DNA from: Gammaproteobacteria bacterium
GTDB taxonomy: Bacteria > Pseudomonadota > Gammaproteobacteria > HTCC5015
Reading direction: 5' to 3'
Assembly (NCBI GenBank): GCA_016928055.1
Contig: JAFGLM010000022.1
Location: 1-64,000, forward strand
DNA: 64,000 nucleotides
Numbering within the stretch: position 1 is the stretch's first letter; every line of letters starts with the position of its first letter. This document shows, piece after piece, positions 45,800 through 54,027 of this stretch. The notes beneath the pieces are model-generated. The model was not told the DNA's origin. It saw nothing but the letters and a program-made list of their open reading frames with translations, and searched no databases. Both the position numbers and the translations under genes were made by a program.

Positions 45800-45948
45800 T
45801 GGCGTATACTATCACCCATGAAGCCCCGAAAATCGAAAATATCTTCAGGCTTATGTTTGTTAACTTGTTGATTTCAAATGAAAAATTTCATCCAAATAGT
45901 ATATTTAAATCGCCCGGAGTTGGATCGGTTTTTGCATCGCCGCATGCC

Positions 45949-47037
45949 ATGAGTGCAGTTATGCAGAGAAATACCTTTCAGTATCAAATCCTGGATTACC
46001 TCAATACAGCCGTATTAGTAACCGATACCGACTGTAAGGTATTGTTTGTTAATCCAGCAGCCGAAGAGCTGTTGGGCTTCAGCTTACGCAAAGCACATCA
46101 ATTTCGGCTGCAGGATATTCTGGTTGACGGAGGTCCGACCACATTACATGACTGTCTGCAACGAAAGCAGGCGGAAGGGCAAACCTATACTTATCGTGAG
46201 ATTTGCCTAAAACCACCGGGTACTGAAGAGCACGTAGTCAACTTTACGATCACACCAAGATTTGACGGCCACGTCTCCGGGGGTTTGCTGGTTGAATTTT
46301 CCCGTGCTGATCGAATCCTGAAAATCGCGTCTGAAGAACAGCTTATGGCGCAACATCTTACGGCGCGTGAGATCGCTCGCGGTATGGCGCATGAAATTAA
46401 TAATCCACTGGGCGGTTTGCGCGGTGCAGCGCAGTTGCTGGAAAGAGAATTACCGGAAAAGAGCAAGGAATATACTCAAATTATTATCAATGAGGCTGAT
46501 CGCCTGCAAAAACTGGTCAAGAGTATGCTGGGGCCGCGCGCACAACCCAATAAATCAGAAGTTAATATTCATGAAATTCTCGATCATGTCATCAAACTAA
46601 TTCAGTCCGATAACCGCGATAAAAGTAAAATCGAAGTTGACTTTGATCCCAGCATTCCCACATTTGCCGCCGACCGGGGTCAGCTTATTCAGGCTGTCTT
46701 GAATATTGTTCGAAACGCCTGGCAAGCCGTCGAAAATCGGGGTCGGATATTTTTGAAAACCCGTGTACATCGAAGTTATACCATCGGTCATTCCTATCAC
46801 CGCCTGGTTCTACAAATCGATGTAGTTGACGACGGTCCTGGCATTCCAAAGGACAAAATTAAACAGATTTTTTATCCCATGATAACGGGCCGTTCCGAAG
46901 GTACCGGGTTGGGCCTCACCATCGCACAATCTTTAATCAATTTACACGGTGGTTTAATCGAGTGCGAAAGCGCTCCAGGCGAAACAGTATTTTCGATTTT
47001 GTTACCGCTGGAACCCGCTAAAGAGGAAGATAAATGA
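45949..47037 (+). CDS. ntrB: nitrogen regulation sensor kinase NtrB
   Basis: From the ATG at 45949 the protein has 362 residues: a PAS domain (about 10-120), a dimerisation/phosphoacceptor region ARGMAHEINNPLGG (H148), and the ATP-binding domain with IVRNAWQAVENRG (N box), DDGPGIP and EGTGLGLTIA. NtrB phosphorylates NtrC when nitrogen is low and is controlled by PII. An in-frame extension back to a GTG at 45799 would start inside the palindrome and adds nothing conserved, so it is rejected; ATG at 45961 is another option. The stop overlaps ntrC by four bases. Confidence 0.94.
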   Translation: MSAVMQRNTFQYQILDYLNTAVLVTDTDCKVLFVNPAAEELLGFSLRKAHQFRLQDILVDGGPTTLHDCLQRKQAEGQTYTYREICLKPPGTEEHVVNFTITPRFDGHVSGGLLVEFSRADRILKIASEEQLMAQHLTAREIARGMAHEINNPLGGLRGAAQLLERELPEKSKEYTQIIINEADRLQKLVKSMLGPRAQPNKSEVNIHEILDHVIKLIQSDNRDKSKIEVDFDPSIPTFAADRGQLIQAVLNIVRNAWQAVENRGRIFLKTRVHRSYTIGHSYHRLVLQIDVVDDGPGIPKDKIKQIFYPMITGRSEGTGLGLTIAQSLINLHGGLIECESAPGETVFSILLPLEPAKEEDK

Positions 47038-48437
47038 CTAAAAGAGATCACATTTGGGTAATTGATGATGATCAATCAATCAGGTGGGTGCTGGAAAGAG
47101 CGCTACAACAGGCTGATCTTGCAGTATCAGTATTTGAAAACGCGCAGGATGCACTGACGGCATTAACTAAAGAGCGCCCCGACGTTGTGATAACGGATAT
47201 CCGCATGCCGGGTATGGACGGCCTGGCATTGATGAACCGCTTTAAACAGGATTATCCGGAAATTCCGATAATTATTACCACTGCGCACTCCGATCTGGAT
47301 AGCGCAGTGTCGGCGTACGAAGGCGGTGCATTCGAATACCTGCCCAAGCCTTTTGACGTGAACGATGCAGTGGCACTGACGCGCCGTGCGTGCGAACATT
47401 CTCAACGCAGCAACTCCTCCCCAATACCTGCATCGGAGTCGGTACCTGAAATAATTGGTGAAGCACCCGCCATGCAGGAAGTCTTTCGTGCCATCGGACG
47501 CCTGTCGCAATCCAATATCACAGTACTGATTATCGGTGAATCCGGGACGGGCAAAGAACTGGTCGCCAAAGCACTGCACCGGCACAGCCCGCGTGCTGAC
47601 AAACCCTTTATCGCATTAAACATGGCAGCGATTCCGAAAGATCTGCTTGAATCCGAGTTATTCGGCCATGAAAAAGGCGCATTTACCGGTGCTCAGGGAC
47701 AGCGACAAGGAAGATTTGAACAGGCTAATAACGGCACGCTCTTTCTGGATGAAATCGGTGATATGCCGGCCGAGTTACAGACCCGATTACTTCGCGTTTT
47801 GTCTGATGGTGAGTTTTACCGGGTTGGCGGCCACTCGGCAGTTAAAGTAAATGTTCGAATCATTGCTGCTACCCATCAAAATCTGGAGCGCCTGGTGAAA
47901 GAAGGTCGTTTTCGTGAAGACCTGTTTCATCGCCTGAATGTCATTCGGATCAATATTCCGGCACTGCGAGAACGTCGCGAAGACATTCCGGCACTGATGC
48001 GTAAATTCCTTGAACAGGCTGCAAAAGAGTTGTCTGTTGATATTAAAACCCTGCATCCAAAAGTTGAGCAGTGGCTGATGGACCAGGAGTGGCCGGGTAA
48101 CGTACGCCAACTGGAAAACTTGAGTCGCTGGTTAACCGTGATGGCGAGTGGACGGGAAATTCAATTACTGGATCTGCCGGGTGAAATGCTCGATCAACCA
48201 GCGATGGAAGGCAATGAAAATCAGTCCTGGGAAAACAGTTTGCGACAATGGGCCACGCAAAAATTTGCGGCAGGAGATCATGCTGTATTGGATATTGCCG
48301 TGCCCCGCTTTGAACAAATCATGATTGAAACCGCACTGGCCAATACCGGCGGTCGAAAACAGGATGCCGCACGCTTGTTGGGCTGGGGTCGGAATACCTT
48401 GACGCGAAAGTTAAAAGAACTGGGGATGAATATATAA
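47034..48437 (+). CDS. ntrC: nitrogen regulation response regulator NtrC
   Basis: The 467-residue sigma-54 activator has a receiver domain (D11-D13, phosphorylated D55 in TDIRMPGMDG, LPKPFDV), an AAA+ domain with Walker A GESGTGKE, the sigma-54 loop GAFTGA, Walker B GGTLFLDEIGDM written here as NGTLFLDEIGDM, and a Fis-type DNA-binding end (GGRKQDAARLLGWGRNTLTRKLKEL). It should bind the palindromes at 43446 and 45790. Starts in an ATGA overlap with ntrB. Confidence 0.96.
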   Translation: MTKRDHIWVIDDDQSIRWVLERALQQADLAVSVFENAQDALTALTKERPDVVITDIRMPGMDGLALMNRFKQDYPEIPIIITTAHSDLDSAVSAYEGGAFEYLPKPFDVNDAVALTRRACEHSQRSNSSPIPASESVPEIIGEAPAMQEVFRAIGRLSQSNITVLIIGESGTGKELVAKALHRHSPRADKPFIALNMAAIPKDLLESELFGHEKGAFTGAQGQRQGRFEQANNGTLFLDEIGDMPAELQTRLLRVLSDGEFYRVGGHSAVKVNVRIIAATHQNLERLVKEGRFREDLFHRLNVIRINIPALRERREDIPALMRKFLEQAAKELSVDIKTLHPKVEQWLMDQEWPGNVRQLENLSRWLTVMASGREIQLLDLPGEMLDQPAMEGNENQSWENSLRQWATQKFAAGDHAVLDIAVPRFEQIMIETALANTGGRKQDAARLLGWGRNTLTRKLKELGMNI

Positions 48438-48456
48438 ATCACTTAACCGCGAATTT

Positions 48457-49188
48457 TCACTGCTGCAGGCAATTAAGAAATGCCTGTTCCAGGTTGCTGC
48501 CACTGTATTGATCACAACATTCTTGTGGCGTACCACTAAACAGCAATTGCCCCTGGTGCAGAATTCCAACGCGGTCACACAAGGCTTCGATATCATTCAG
48601 GATATGCGTGCATAACAGAATGGTTTTGCCTTCATTTTTAAGGCGCTGAATGACTGCACGAAACAAAACACGGGCTTTTGGGTCAAGCCCACTCATCGGT
48701 TCGTCCAGTATAAACAGTGGTTTGCCACTCAACATACAACCGATTAAACCCAGTTTTTGCAACATGCCCTTTGAATAGTGACGAACCGATTTCTGTAATG
48801 ACTTTATATCCAGTTCCAGCTCATCGTATAACGAATGAGCCTTAAATTTCAGATCGGTTTTGTTTAAAGGTGGTTGTGTATGAGCACGATTAATATACGC
48901 CAGATAATCCCAACCATTCATATAATCCGGCGGTACAAATTTCTCCGGCATATACACCAGCTGTTTACGTGCCAGTTCGTTTAAGCTGGGTATATCCGCT
49001 ATCGTAATAGTACCGTGGTCTGCACGTTGTAAGTCGAGCACGCACTTGATAATCGTCGTTTTACCTGCACCATTCAAACCGATTAAACCAAATGTTTCAC
49101 CAGCGGATAGATCCAGCGTAACAGTCCGCAAGACATTGAGCCCGGCGTATTGTTTACTTAAATTTTTAATTTGTAACATTGGTTGCAT
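48457..49188 (-). CDS. ABC transporter ATP-binding protein
   Basis: The 243-residue ATPase shows Walker A GLNGAGKTTIIK, the signature YSKGMLQKLGLIG, and Walker B LFILDEPMSGLD, plus the switch histidine in LLCTHIL. The subfamily resembles exporters of the CcmA/NodI/gliding type. The cognate permease is probably the gene at 50811-51578; between them lie a TPR-like gene and a prepilin gene, and a strong terminator stands just upstream of this gene. It therefore needs its own promoter in the 50 bases before the ATG. Start at 49188 or 49179. Substrate unknown. Confidence 0.85.
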   Translation of the reverse strand: MQPMLQIKNLSKQYAGLNVLRTVTLDLSAGETFGLIGLNGAGKTTIIKCVLDLQRADHGTITIADIPSLNELARKQLVYMPEKFVPPDYMNGWDYLAYINRAHTQPPLNKTDLKFKAHSLYDELELDIKSLQKSVRHYSKGMLQKLGLIGCMLSGKPLFILDEPMSGLDPKARVLFRAVIQRLKNEGKTILLCTHILNDIEALCDRVGILHQGQLLFSGTPQECCDQYSGSNLEQAFLNCLQQ

Positions 49189-49235
49189 TTGGTGATTTTA
49201 TCAACAGTTAACGGTTGAACGTAATATTCAGGCAA

Positions 49236-49266
49236 TAAAAAAGCCGGCTAATACCGGCTTTTTCCT
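49236..49266. terminator. terminator after the pilin gene
   Basis: AAAGCCGG / CCGGCTTT with a 6-nt loop is flanked by A on one side (49236-49240) and T on the other (49259-49263), so it works in both directions. On the minus strand it follows the prepilin gene by about 30 bases and separates it from the ABC ATPase gene. Confidence 0.82.
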
Positions 49267-49293
49267 GGAATAAGTTTGATAAAGTCGAGCAAG

Positions 49294-49929
49294 CTATAAT
49301 TCTCGGCACATCGTATAACGATCTGTAGAAGTTGTATCATATACCGTGGCTGGGGTATCTCCAGGACCCACAGTATCACCGGTAGCCGCAGCCTGCAGAC
49401 TTCCGGTATCAGCCCCTTCACCATCGCCGGTGTCATCATCAATGCGGGTATCAATGATGATGGCCGCTTTGACCGGAACATTGGACTGACATATCGTATC
49501 AACAAAAATTCCTAACGCACCGGTTTGAACGCCCGTATCACCATCGAAAGAATTTCGCGGTAATTGAAACGAAGAATTCCCTACGCGCGCACCAACCACC
49601 AGGCTGTCATTGCGTAAATGATGCCAAAACACTGCTGTTTCAGAAGTTGAGACACCATCATTCCAATCACCATCAATTACCCTGTCACCATTACCATTAG
49701 TCGCAGTAGTCCATCGGGTAGAAGCAGTAGCATCATCGCCTGGAATCTGGCGATAACGATCCTGGTAAGCAAATCGGGCTGACGCGACATTATTGTATTC
49801 ATTTATCGCATTGCGTATCTGCGCGTTGAGCACCAGCTCCTGGCCTTTTAACACACCACCCAGCAGCAGACCGATCACGACCAACACGATGGCAATTTCG
49901 ACCAATGTAAAACCGGACTGGCGTTTCAT
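49294..49929 (-). CDS. prepilin-type pseudopilin
   Basis: A 211-residue prepilin with leader MKRQSG and mature start FTLVEIAIVLVVIGLLLGGVLKGQELVLNAQIRN; E5 is conserved. The GGVLKGQELxxNAQIxN stretch is typical of a subgroup of pseudopilins found beside type II-like systems. The rest is rich in Asp, Thr and Gly (DGDWNDG, DDDTGDGEGADTG), suggesting calcium sites, and a Cys pair is possible (TICQS, TMCREL). It has its own terminator and sits between ABC transporter genes, about 3.4 kb from the MSHA-like cluster whose machinery could assemble it. Confidence 0.85.
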   Translation of the reverse strand: MKRQSGFTLVEIAIVLVVIGLLLGGVLKGQELVLNAQIRNAINEYNNVASARFAYQDRYRQIPGDDATASTRWTTATNGNGDRVIDGDWNDGVSTSETAVFWHHLRNDSLVVGARVGNSSFQLPRNSFDGDTGVQTGALGIFVDTICQSNVPVKAAIIIDTRIDDDTGDGEGADTGSLQAAATGDTVGPGDTPATVYDTTSTDRYTMCREL

Positions 49930-50060
49930 GCAAAGACCTCTAATGCTATAGACAAAATTCCATTTACTGCGTGCAAGATTTGTTCCACAGAGTTTTGAAT
50001 GATTATGATGCCAAAATGAGAAAGTTTGTCAGATTCTCGTCATAGTGCGATGAAATTTCG

Positions 50061-50810
50061 TCAGTTATGTTGAATATTTGACGAATTATTCTGATTGGAT
50101 TGCATAGAAGCTTCGAGTTCCATTATCCGTCTGTTAAGAAATCGTAACTCATCCGCATCTGTAATCGCTCCATCGTCAATCATCGCCTTGATTAAAAGCA
50201 GGGCCGCTTCCAGTTCACCCATATCATGCAACAGGTAAACTTCCATCTCACTGGCCCAATAGGGAATGCCTTTTCCCTGAGCTCCTATCCGCAGATCCTG
50301 CGCTAAACTCAGTGCCAGAGAAATATCCTTTAAACGATATTTTGACAACATAATCGCCTGGGCCATCCAGCGCCAATTGATTTCAGGTTTTTCCCAAAAA
50401 CGCTGCCGCACCAATTCAATCATCTTAAGTTGCCGTTGACGGTCCTTAACATCAATAAAGACACCCGCAGCAACCATGCTGGAATAGTCAGATAGTTCGT
50501 CTAACTGAGCTATTGTTTTCAGCCATCCAGCCAGTCGATCGTAATCGAGACGTTCAAACGGAATAATCTGCCCCGCCCGAGTATCGTAGCTCAGCAACCA
50601 TACGCCAAGCAGTTTTGCCATAATGGCCGACTCACCGAGTGTCAACACTCGCAAATCAGATGCCGAGATCGGTTGCGGTAATGGATATGGTTCTACATCT
50701 GTTTTTGAAACCAGCTGTACCTGATTGATCAAAAAACAGCTGAATAACAGTAATTGCGCCAGCTGTGATCGCGTCAGCGCTATCGCGTTAAAGCGAGATA
50801 TTAGTCGCAT
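50061..50810 (-). CDS. membrane-anchored helical repeat protein
   Basis: A 249-residue protein with one N-terminal membrane helix (about 18-36) and a mostly helical remainder with TPR-like pairs, such as WRWMAQAIMLSKYRLKDISLALSLAQDL and VYLLHDMGELEAALLLIKAMI. The tail is Asn/Gln-rich. I do not recognise the family. It starts one base after the permease stop, so it is co-transcribed with the ABC permease and probably serves the same export system. Confidence 0.6.
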   Translation of the reverse strand: MRLISRFNAIALTRSQLAQLLLFSCFLINQVQLVSKTDVEPYPLPQPISASDLRVLTLGESAIMAKLLGVWLLSYDTRAGQIIPFERLDYDRLAGWLKTIAQLDELSDYSSMVAAGVFIDVKDRQRQLKMIELVRQRFWEKPEINWRWMAQAIMLSKYRLKDISLALSLAQDLRIGAQGKGIPYWASEMEVYLLHDMGELEAALLLIKAMIDDGAITDADELRFLNRRIMELEASMQSNQNNSSNIQHN

Positions 50811-51578
50811 TTAAAAACCTCGTCGGCACAAACGATCCAGTGCAATCAAGGTTAACAAACCAAAAAATAACAATGCCTGCGGTAATATCGATAATAAATC
50901 GGTGTCGAATATTCGCTGATGCAATATCCAGCTTGCCGAAGCAAACTGTTCAAATTTCGGTACTAGAAACGTGCATAATTTCACCAGCCAGGCCAGCACT
51001 ATTTCAATTCCGCTACCACCCCGATCGATAATATTGCTGCTATGCTGATAAAACTCCAATGCTGAGCGGGCAAACAAATAAACAGCAGCAAATGCTGATA
51101 GTGATATCAGTGCTTGTCTAAACAAACATGCAAAAAGTATGGATATTGATACCGTTACCAGTAGCTCAAGGTAAAAACCCAGCGTCCATCGCAAAACAAT
51201 CTGCATATCGGTTCCGGCCCACCACAAAGGCAGTGAAACCAGTAAAGCTAAACCGGTTGCCAGGATCGAATACGCGAGGATTTTTTGTAGAAGATAATGC
51301 ATTCGACTTACGGGTAAGCCGAGCCAGACAAAGGTGTTCTCCTGCTCCAGATTCCGGGTTTCCATCAGGATCAGGTAGACATTCAAAACCGCTACCATGG
51401 CCAGGCGAACCGTTGCTGCATAAAATGCAGCCAGTGTCGCCTGCTTGTCCACCATGGATAAACTCGCCGCATACGCCGCAATCGCCACACAAACCACAAT
51501 TCCCAATAAAAACAGTACAATAAGGCTTCTTTTATGGGCTTCTAAGAGTGTATATTTTGCTATGATTAATCGTTGCAT
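50811..51578 (-). CDS. ABC-2 type transporter permease
   Basis: From the ATG at 51578 (TTG at 51590 possible) the protein has 255 residues with six predicted helices. It starts MQRLIIAKYTLLEAHKRSLIVLFLLG and carries ETRNLEQENTFVWLGLPVSRMHYLLQKI, a typical ABC-2 permease cytoplasmic segment. Its ATPase is presumably the gene at 48457-49188. Only 17 to 38 bases separate its start from the divergent kinase gene, so the two must have overlapping promoters. Confidence 0.8.
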   Translation of the reverse strand: MQRLIIAKYTLLEAHKRSLIVLFLLGIVVCVAIAAYAASLSMVDKQATLAAFYAATVRLAMVAVLNVYLILMETRNLEQENTFVWLGLPVSRMHYLLQKILAYSILATGLALLVSLPLWWAGTDMQIVLRWTLGFYLELLVTVSISILFACLFRQALISLSAFAAVYLFARSALEFYQHSSNIIDRGGSGIEIVLAWLVKLCTFLVPKFEQFASASWILHQRIFDTDLLSILPQALLFFGLLTLIALDRLCRRGF

Positions 51579-51595
51579 GGCCGGACACAATAACG

Positions 51596-53302
51596 ATGGG
51601 CAATCAGGAAAATGTGATGACTAAATCTAGCATTAATTGGCTCGATAAAATAGCGGCCAATAGCTCCCATCGCCTGTTGGCCTTTTCCTTTTTACCTCTT
51701 CAGTTATCTATCTGGAACAAAGCCGATCCGGTTGTTTCCAAGGCACTTTTTTTAGTCCATATCGGCCTGTTTCTATTCTGGCAACCTTTTATCAGCCATA
51801 AAACCCAGATACAAACCCGGCCGACGATTATATTGATTCTCGCATTGCTGGGCATTATCTATTTGGGCGGCGGCTGGGCACAGATGATCTGGATTGTGCT
51901 GCTGGTAGGGATTTTGAGCAGTTATCGCTTGCCTTCCATGCAGGACAAGCTGATCTTCCTTCTCGTTATCAGCTTTTTATTGATTGAGCTTTTTGGAGGC
52001 CTGATACCCGGCACCTTGCTGGAGGATAAGGATTTACTCATCAGCACAGCCTCTATCAATTATCTGACATTGTGCATGATTTTAATGGCATTGATACTAC
52101 CGGCCAAAACGGGATCTTTTCGCAATTATTCGTCCGATTTGCTGTATTCGATTATCGCCATCGCGGTAGTTGTGGTCCTGGCTATGGCAACATTGCTATG
52201 GATGTTTTACGGTAAATATGATTATTACATCTCGCTGATCTTGTCTTTGATGACCTTGGCCTGTGTTCTGATAACTTTTAATCTAATATTTAGACCCAGT
52301 TCAGAAGTCGGCTTACTGGCGCAATTTACGGATCGATATGCGCTAAACCTGGGAACCCCCTTTGAGTCCTTTTTGCTGGAAGCAGCTGAAATCAGCGAAC
52401 AAACCGATGACCCGGATAATTATTTACAACAGGCGTTTGTTTCTTTATGCAAACTGGACTGGGTACTTGGATTTGAGTGGAAGGCCAAACATTCAACCGG
52501 TGAAACCGGTTCTGACAGCAATCATAGCAATGCGTTTGATTTCGATGATTTGAAAGTGACGCTTTATAGCCAGCAGAAACTTGGCGATGCAATGAAAATT
52601 CACGCCAACTTGCTGATTAAACTGGTCGAAATATTCTATACCGCCAAACTCCGCGAAATGTCCTTGTCACGCAGCGCGCATATGGAAGCGATATACGAAA
52701 CCGGTGCCCGGTTGACTCACGATATAAAGAATCTTCTACAATCTTTAACCCTGATGTTATCGGCCACCAACGCCAAACCGATGACCGCCGGTGATACGAA
52801 ACTGTTTTTTAAAAATCTGGAAATCATTACCCAACGCTTGCAAATCACCTTATTGAAACTTCGCAACCCGGAAACCCTGTCCAGAAGTTCTGTCTCCTTG
52901 GAAAACTGGTGGACCGATGTTCAGCAAAGAGAGTCTTCCAACGATTTTGTCCGGTTCGTTGAGGAGATCACCGAGGGCATTGAAGTACCGGAAGAACTTT
53001 TTAATAGTGTCTTTGAAAATCTGGTTGATAACGCGAAAAAGAAACGTCGTCGTGAACCAAATATCAATATTGAAGTAAAAATTATCAGCACACTGGATAC
53101 GCTGCAACTCGAAGTTCGCGACAATGGCTCGGAAGTTCCTGAGCACGTTGCCAAACACCTGCTGGAGGGCCCGGTTAAGTCCCGCTCAGGATTTGGAATT
53201 GGTTTGTATCAGGCCGCCAAACAAGCTGCGGCGCATGGATATAAATTAGTACTGGAAGAGAATAAGGCGGGTTCGGTGTGTTTTGTGTTGAAGAAATCTT
53301 GA
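51596..53302 (+). CDS. orphan membrane sensor histidine kinase
   Basis: A 568-residue protein (ATG 51596; ATG 51617 also possible). Residues about 20-235 contain some seven hydrophobic helices; a short GAF-like region follows. The H box is ARLTHDIKNLLQSL (phosphoacceptor His), the N box FENLVDNAKKK, and the ATP lid SGFGIGLYQAAKQAA. LTHDIKN with a following helical region resembles kinases of the PrsK type from exopolysaccharide/PEP-CTERM systems, but no such system is in the window. No response regulator is next to it. Convergent with the MSHA-like operon (22 bases apart) and divergent from the ABC genes. Confidence 0.83.
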   Translation: MGNQENVMTKSSINWLDKIAANSSHRLLAFSFLPLQLSIWNKADPVVSKALFLVHIGLFLFWQPFISHKTQIQTRPTIILILALLGIIYLGGGWAQMIWIVLLVGILSSYRLPSMQDKLIFLLVISFLLIELFGGLIPGTLLEDKDLLISTASINYLTLCMILMALILPAKTGSFRNYSSDLLYSIIAIAVVVVLAMATLLWMFYGKYDYYISLILSLMTLACVLITFNLIFRPSSEVGLLAQFTDRYALNLGTPFESFLLEAAEISEQTDDPDNYLQQAFVSLCKLDWVLGFEWKAKHSTGETGSDSNHSNAFDFDDLKVTLYSQQKLGDAMKIHANLLIKLVEIFYTAKLREMSLSRSAHMEAIYETGARLTHDIKNLLQSLTLMLSATNAKPMTAGDTKLFFKNLEIITQRLQITLLKLRNPETLSRSSVSLENWWTDVQQRESSNDFVRFVEEITEGIEVPEELFNSVFENLVDNAKKKRRREPNINIEVKIISTLDTLQLEVRDNGSEVPEHVAKHLLEGPVKSRSGFGIGLYQAAKQAAAHGYKLVLEENKAGSVCFVLKKS

Positions 53303-53324
53303 TTTATTTGGTTTTAATTTAGAT

Positions 53325-54023
53325 CTATAAAACACCAGCTTGGGATAAACGCGCTTTAACAAGATATTCTGAAATCCAGACCATAACATCATCAAACTCA
53401 TCCTGTGCCGAACCAGGTGGCACAAAATTTTTGTATACCAAAATGTCATCTTCTTTAATGCCAGTGCTATTGCAATCGAGATCGTAGTTCTCGGCCTCGT
53501 CAGCTGACGTGCCAATACCACCAGCACCCTGACCTTGGCCTTCATTTGGACCAGCTGAATACACAATCGCTGCCACTTGATTTGCAACTGGATTACCAGA
53601 AGCTCCATCCAGTACCTGGATATCACCGACATCACCTAAAACAATCACATCCGCAAAATCAGTGTCTATTCGATACACATAATTACTGCCCCAGGGGTCA
53701 CGTGCATTAATTCCTAGAGTTTGAAAGGGGACAAACCCCCAACTTACGCCACAATCTTCAAGTCCATCCGGTTCGTACTTATTTTGTGCATTGCAGTTTT
53801 TATTAGAAGGACAAGGTAGCCGAGCATGGACTATAGTAAATCCAATAATTGTTTCCCGAATATTTTCAAGCTCTGCTTTTGCCTTTGCAATTCTCGAATT
53901 TTCGATAAAACTGGTAATGCTCGAAATAACACCTGAAAGTAAAAGACCAACTATAACGAGAACTATGCTCAATTCAACGAGCGAGAATCCAACTATTTGT
54001 TTTTTGTTTTTCAGGGAAATCAT
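53325..54023 (-). CDS. prepilin-type pseudopilin with LPCP motif
   Basis: A 232-residue prepilin with mature start FSLVELSIVLVIVGLLLSGVISSITS (E5 present) after a longer basic leader. An ARLPCPSN motif follows near residue 63, with a Cys-rich segment (CNAQNKYEPDGLEDCG), then WGFVPFQTLGINARDPWGSNYVYRID. This LPCP..GxxP..LG plan is shared with the 523-residue protein upstream. It starts four bases after the stop of that gene and is the last gene of the MSHA-like operon. Likely a minor pseudopilin. Confidence 0.85.
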   Translation of the reverse strand: MISLKNKKQIVGFSLVELSIVLVIVGLLLSGVISSITSFIENSRIAKAKAELENIRETIIGFTIVHARLPCPSNKNCNAQNKYEPDGLEDCGVSWGFVPFQTLGINARDPWGSNYVYRIDTDFADVIVLGDVGDIQVLDGASGNPVANQVAAIVYSAGPNEGQGQGAGGIGTSADEAENYDLDCNSTGIKEDDILVYKNFVPPGSAQDEFDDVMVWISEYLVKARLSQAGVL

Positions 54024-54027
54024 CTTT

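Noticed and set aside
45799..45948. 50-residue N-terminal extension of NtrB
   Set aside because: Its GTG start lies inside the palindrome, and the extension has no family similarity; the ATG at 45949 begins the normal protein.
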